Shown in pieces: positions 24,101 to 28,049 of a DNA stretch of 28,049 nt. Every line of letters begins with the position of its first letter. Within the stretch, counting starts at the first letter, position 1. The notes beneath the pieces are model-generated. The model worked only from the letters and a program-made list of their open reading frames with translations, was not told where the DNA came from and made no database searches. This DNA is from Euglena gracilis (taxonomy: Eukaryota > Euglenozoa > Euglenophyceae > Euglenales > Euglenaceae): contig CAAHFI011058822.1 in the NCBI GenBank assembly GCA_900893395.1, positions 1-28,049 on the forward strand, read 5' to 3'. The translations under genes were made by a program, and so were the position numbers.

Positions 24101-26224
24101 AGCGCCGGCGCAGCCGATTTCGGCCGAAAATGCCCGAAAAATGACGTTCTTTGGGCGTCCGTTACCAAAGTGCTATTTTGCGCCTCCCGGGCGTAACTGC
24201 TGCGTTTTACGCACGCACGCCCGACGCGGGCAAAATTGCGCCTGTCCACCCGCCGCCCTTCGCAAAATCAGGTAAAGGATCGCCGACCTCTAGCCGGGCA
24301 AGCGCTCGTTTTGCAGCGCCGGCGCAGCCGATTTCGGCCGAAAATGCCCAAAAATGACGTTCTTTGGGGCGTCCGTTACCAAAGTGCTATTTTGCGCCTC
24401 CCGGGCGGTAACTGCTGCGTTTTACGCACGCCCGACGGGCAAAATTGCCTGTCCACCCGCCGCCCTTCGCAACAATCAGGTAAAGGATCGCCGACCTCTA
24501 GCCGGGCAGAGCGCTCGTTTTGCAGCGCCGGCGCAGCCGATTTCGGCCGAAAATGCCCGAAAAATGACGTTCTTTGGGCGTCCGTTACCAAAGTGCTATT
24601 TTGCCCCCGGGCGGTAACTGCTGCGTTTTACGCACGCCGACGCGGGCAAAATTGGCCTGTCCACCCGCCGCCCTTCGCAACAATCAGGTAAAGGATCGCC
24701 GACCTCTAGCCGGGCAGAGCGCTCGTTTTGCAGCGCCGGCGCAGCCGATTTCGGCCGAAAATGCCCGAAAAATGACTTCTTTGGGGCGTCCGTTACCAAA
24801 GTGCTATTTTGCCCTCCCGGCGCGTAACTGCGTTTTACGCACGCCGACGCGGCAAATTGCGCCTGTCCACCCGCCGCCCTTCGCAACAATCAGGTAAAGG
24901 ATCGCCGACCTCTAGCCGGGGCAGCGCTCGTTTTGCAGCGCCGGCGCAGCCGATTTCGGCCGAAAATGCCCGAAAAATGACGTTCTTTGGGCGTCCGTTA
25001 CCAAAGTGCTATTTTGGCTCCCGGTAACTGCTGCGTTTTACGCACACCCGACGCGGGCAAAATTGCGCCTGTCACCCCGCCCTTCGCAACAATCAGGTAA
25101 AGGATCGCCGACCTCTAGCCGGGCAGAGCGCTCGTTTTGCAGCGCCGGCGCAGCCGATTTCGGCCGAAAATGCCCGAAAAATGACGTTCTTTGGGCGTCC
25201 GTTACCAAAGTGCTATTTTGCCTCTCCGGGCGGTAACTGCTGCGTTTTACGCACACCCGACGCGGGCAAAATTGCGCCTGTCCACCGCCGCCCTTCGCAA
25301 CAATCAGGTAAAGGATCGCCGACCTCTAGCCGGGGCAGAGCGCTCGTTTTGCAGCGCCGGCGCAGCCGATTTCGGCCGAAAATGCCCGAAAAATGACGTT
25401 CTTGGGGCGTCCGTTACCAAAGTGCTATTTTGCGCCTCCCGGGGTAACTGCTGCGTTTTACACACACCCGACGCGGGCAAAATTGCCTGTCCACCCGCCG
25501 CCCTTCGCAACAATCAGGTAAAGGATCGCCGACCTCTAGCCGGGCAGAGCGCTCGTTTTGCAGCGCCGGCGCAGCCGATTTCGGCCGAAAATGCCCGAAA
25601 AATGACGTTCTTTGGGCGTCCGTTACCAAAGTGCTATTTTGCGCCTCCCGGGCGGTAACTGCTGCGTTTTACGCACACCCGACGCGGGCAAAATTGCGCC
25701 TGTCCACCCGCCGCCCTTCGCAACAATCAGGTAAAGGATCGCCGACCTCTAGCCGGGCGAGCGCTCTTTTGCAGCGCCGGCGCAGCCGATTTCGCCGAAA
25801 ATGCCCGAAAATGACGTTCTTTGGGCGTCCGTTACCAAAGTGCTTTTGCGCCTCCCGGGCGGTAACTGCTGCGTTTTACGCACGCCCGACGCGGGCAAAA
25901 TTGCGCCTGTCCACCCCCGCCCTTCGCAACAATCAGGTAAAGGATCGCCGACCTCTAGCCGGGGCAGAGCGCTCGTTTTGCAGCGCCGGCGCAGCCGATT
26001 TCGCCGAAAATGCCCGAAAAATGACGTTCTTTGGGGCGTCCGTTACCAAAGTGCTATTTTGCCTCCCGGCGGTAACTGCTGCGTTTTACGCACCCGACGC
26101 GGCAAAATTGCGCCTGTACCCGCCGCCTTCGCAACAATCAGGTAAAGGATCGCCGACCTCTAGCCGGGCAGAGCGCTCGTTTTGCAGCGCCGGCGCAGCC
26201 GATTTCGGCCGAAAATGCCGAAAA

Positions 26225-26718
26225 ATGACGTTCTTTGGGCGTCCGTTACCAAAGTGCTATTTTGCGCCTCCGCGGTAACTGCTGGCGTTTACGCACGCCC
26301 GACGCGGGCAAAATGCGCCTGTCCACCCACCCCCTTCCAACATCAGGTAAAGGATCGCCGACCTCTACCGGGGCAGGAGCGCTCGTTTTGCACCCAGCGC
26401 CCGCAGCCGATTTCGGCGAAAATGCCGAAAATGACGTTCTTTGGGGCGTCCGTTACCAAAGTGCTATTTTGCGCCTCCCGGCGGTAACTGCTGCGTTTTA
26501 CGCACACCCGACGCGGGCAAAATTGCGCCTGTCCACCCGCCGCCCCTTCGCAACAATCAGGTAAAGGATCGCCGACCTCTGCCGGGGCAGGGCGCATCGT
26601 TTTGCAGCGCCGGCGCAGCCGATTCGGCCGAAAATGCCGAAAAATGACGTTCTTTGGGGTCCCGTTACAAAGTGCTATTTTGCCTCCCGGGCGGTAACTG
26701 CTGCGTTTACGCACCCGC
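26225..26718 (+). repeat. Transition zone between satellite subfamilies A and B
   Basis: Two copies (26225, 26431) and the start of a third (26644) mix features. They keep the type A opening ATGACGTTCTTT and CAACAATCAGG-like block, but the diagnostic CTCTAGCC is altered to CTCTACC (about 26365) and CTCTGCC (about 26577). This zone also carries uncommon small insertions and substitutions: GCTGGCGTTTAC, GGGCAGGAGCG, CACCCAGCGCCCGCAGCC and GGGCAGGGCGCATCG. The first clear type B marker, CCCGCCGCGGG, appears in the copy starting at 26644, near 26717. The elevated noise is what one expects at the edge of a homogenised domain, where exchange with either side is inefficient. Confidence 0.8.
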
Positions 26719-28049
26719 CCGCCGCGGGCAAAATTGCGCCTGTCCGGCCGGCGCCCTTCGCAACAGTCAGGTAAAGGATCGCCGACCTCTACCGGGGCAG
26801 AGCGCTCGTTTTTGGAGCCGGCGCGGCGATTTCGGCCGAAAACACCGAAAAACGACGTTTTTTGGGGCGTCCGTTACCAAAGTGCTATTTTGCGCCTCCC
26901 GGGCGGTAACTGCTGCGTTTTACGCACGCCCGCCGCGGGCAAAATTGCGCCTGTCGGCCGGCGCCCTTCGCAACAGTCAGGTAAAGGATCGCCGACCTCT
27001 ACCCGGGCAGAGCGCTCGTTTTTGGACGCCGGCGCGGCCGATTTCGGCCGAAAACGACCGAAAAACGACGTTTTTGGCGTCCCGTTACCAAAGTGCTATT
27101 TTGCGCCTCCCGGGCGGTAACTGCTGCGTTTTACGCACGCCCGCCGCGGGCAAAATTGCGCCTGTCCGGCCGGCGCCCTTCGCAACAGTCAGGTAAAGGA
27201 TCGCCGACCTCTACCCGGGGCAGAGCGCTCGTTTTTGGAGCGCCGGCGCGGCCGATTTCGGCCGAAAACCGAAAAACGACGTTTTTGGGGCGTCCGTTAC
27301 CAAAGTGCTATTTTGCGCCTCCCGGGCGGTAACTGCTGCGTTTACGCACGCCCGCCGCGGGCAAAATTGCGCCTGTCCGGCCGGCGCCCTTCGCAACAGT
27401 CAGGTAAAGGATCGCCGACCTCTACCCGGGGCAGAGCGCTCGTTTTTGGAGCGCCGGCCGGCCGATTTCGGCCGAAAACGGCCGAAAACGACGTTTTTTG
27501 GGGCGTCCGTTACCAAAGTGCTTTTTGCGCCTCCGGGCGGTAAACTGCTGCGTTTTACGCACGCCCGCCGCGGGCAAAATTGCGCCTGTCGGCCGGCGCC
27601 CTTCGCAACAGTCAGGTAAAGGATCGCCGACCTCTACCCGGGGCAGAGCGCTCGTTTTTGGAGCGCCGGCGCGGCGATTTCGGCCGAAACGAACCGAAAA
27701 AACGACGTTTTTTTGGGGCGTCCGTTACCAAAGTGCTATTTTGCGCCTCCGGGCGGTAACTGCTGCGTTTTACGCACGCCCGCGCGGGCAAAATTGCGCC
27801 TGTCCGGCCGGCGCCCTTCGCAACAGTCAGGTAAAGGATCGCCGACCTCTACCCGGGGCAGAGCGTTGTTTTTGGACGCCCGGGCGGCCGATTTCGGCCG
27901 AAAACGGCCGAAAAACGACGTTTTTTTGGGGGCGTCCGTTACCAAAGTGCTATTTGCGCCTCCCGGGCGGTAACTGCTGCGTTTTACGCACGCCCGCCGC
28001 GGGCAAATTGCGCCTGTCCGGCCGGCGCCGCCCTTCGCAACAGTCAGGT
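26719..28049 (+). repeat. Type B satellite subfamily, about six and a half copies, running off the right end
   Basis: Copy starts are at 26852, 27065, 27276, 27488, 27702 and 27915, with spacing 211-214 bp; the last is cut by the window end. All share a set of linked differences from type A: ACGACGTTTTT for ATGACGTTCTTT, CCCGCCGCGGG for CCCGACGCGGG, GTCCGGCCGGCGCCC for GTCCACCCGCCGCCC, CAACAGTCAGG for CAACAATCAGG, CTCTACCCGGGG for CTCTAGCCGGGG, GTTTTTGGAGCGCC for GTTTTGCAGCGCC, GCGCGGCCG for GCGCAGCCG, and GAAAACGGCCG for GAAAATGCCCG. The first half of the unit, TTACCAAAGTGC to TTTTACGCACGCCC, is almost unchanged. The final copy has an extra GCC in its GGCGCC segment, recalling type A. Confidence 0.93.
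27885..27914 (+). repeat. Near-perfect 3 x 10-bp tandem inside a type B copy
   Basis: Three consecutive 10-mers are CGGCCGATTT, CGGCCGAAAA and CGGCCGAAAA; the copy that follows starts with ACGACGTTTT, which fits the same pattern with two changes. Two units are identical and the third differs only in its A/T half. The same arrangement, with a base or two missing, is at the ends of the other type B copies (for example 27038-27064 and 27462-27487). This is a minisatellite nested within the satellite, with one GC block and one A/T block per helical turn. Confidence 0.88.

Larger units (their letters stand above)
8183..26224 (+). repeat. Core block: homogeneous type A copies
   Basis: About 86 copies with mean spacing near 211-213 bp; the interval 15487-17408 averages 213.4. 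Neighbouring copies differ at a small set of recurrent sites: CTCCCGGG / CTCCGGG / CTGCCGGG, CGCACGCCCG / CGCACACCCG / CGCACCCG, GCGGGCAAA / GCGGCAAA, GTCCACCC / GTCACCC, and GGGGCAGAG / GGGGCGGAG / GGGCAGAG. Because the same alternatives recur in many copies, at least some are genuine variants spread by unequal exchange or gene conversion. Towards the right, from about 24 kb, small deletions become more frequent again. Confidence 0.9.
1..28049 (+). repeat. Tandem satellite array, 215-bp GC-rich monomer, about 134 copies
   Basis: The same unit repeats head to tail in one orientation across the entire window. Taking the motif ATGACGTTCTTTGGGGCG as the start of a copy, I located 135 copy starts from 14 to 27915, one of them inferred in a truncated copy. 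Full copies are 215 bp (for example 18845 to 19060, 19274 to 19489). Other stable blocks in every copy are TTACCAAAGTGCTATTTTGC, GGTAACTGCTGCGTTTTACG, CCCTTCGCAACAATCAGG, TAAAGGATCGCCGACCTCTA and CCGATTTCGGCCGAAAATG. The array has no left or right boundary here: it enters mid-copy and leaves mid-copy. No stretch over 300 bases holds anything other than this repeat. Such arrays are usually centromeric, pericentromeric or subtelomeric heterochromatin; which of these applies cannot be read from the window. Family not recognised. Confidence 0.98.

Noticed and set aside
24206-24225. GCACGCACGC as a microsatellite expansion
   Set aside because: It is a single extra 4-base step in the CGCACGCCC segment of one copy, within ordinary copy-to-copy variation.
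26225-26718. Transposon or retroelement insertion at the subfamily boundary
   Set aside because: Every segment in the transition can be aligned to the satellite unit with small changes. There is no foreign sequence, no terminal repeat and no target-site duplication.
1-28049. CRISPR array
   Set aside because: Repeats are contiguous 215-bp units without unique spacers, far larger than CRISPR repeats, and no cas genes are present.
1-28049. Tandem rRNA, 5S or tRNA gene cluster
   Set aside because: The unit shows no rRNA-like conserved block and no tRNA cloverleaf or GGTTCGANTCC-type B box. Regular tandem arrangement alone is not evidence for an RNA gene.
1-28049. Bacterial promoter, terminator or ribosome binding sites suggested by palindromes and ATG codons
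   Set aside because: The palindromes lack a following T-run in terminator geometry and recur in every unit with no gene to serve. The array type is eukaryotic.

Overview
The whole 28,049-base window is one tandem satellite DNA array. I find no protein-coding gene, RNA gene, mobile element, CRISPR array or unique-sequence island. A single unit of 215 bp (61% G+C by my count on the copy at 18845-19059) repeats head to tail on the same strand about 134 times. Spacing between copies is mostly 200-215 bp. The array runs off both ends of the window: bases 1-13 are the tail of one copy, and 27915-28049 is the front of another.

Large tandem arrays of a unit slightly longer than one nucleosome repeat are typical of eukaryotic constitutive heterochromatin (centromeric, pericentromeric or subtelomeric). 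I do not recognise this satellite and cannot name the species or clade.

Layout. (1) 1-8182: copies of the main type (type A) shortened by many scattered 1-2 base losses, mean spacing about 204 bp, falling to about 201 bp between 2 and 6 kb. (2) 8183-26224: the homogeneous core, mean spacing about 211-213 bp. It contains a few structural accidents: a small duplication near 14935, a 94-bp deletion near 15284, a scrambled short copy at 17408-17570 and a locally rearranged copy at 20976-21177. Some diagnostic variants spread only locally, and one series recurs every second copy. (3) 26225-26718: a noisy transition. (4) 26719-28049: a distinct, more G+C- and CpG-rich subfamily (type B).

The most interesting signal is at the end of the monomer. 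In type B the unit ends in a near-perfect tandem of 10-mers, CGGCCGATTT / CGGCCGAAAA / CGGCCGAAAA, followed by ACGACGTTTT. Type A keeps exactly the same 10-bp register, but three of the CpGs read TpG or CpA. This suggests that a helically phased 10-bp motif lies inside the satellite and that type A may derive from a type B-like ancestor by CpG decay. The many open reading frames are by-products of the unit length (215 = 3 x 71 + 2) and of the small deletions; they are not annotated as genes.
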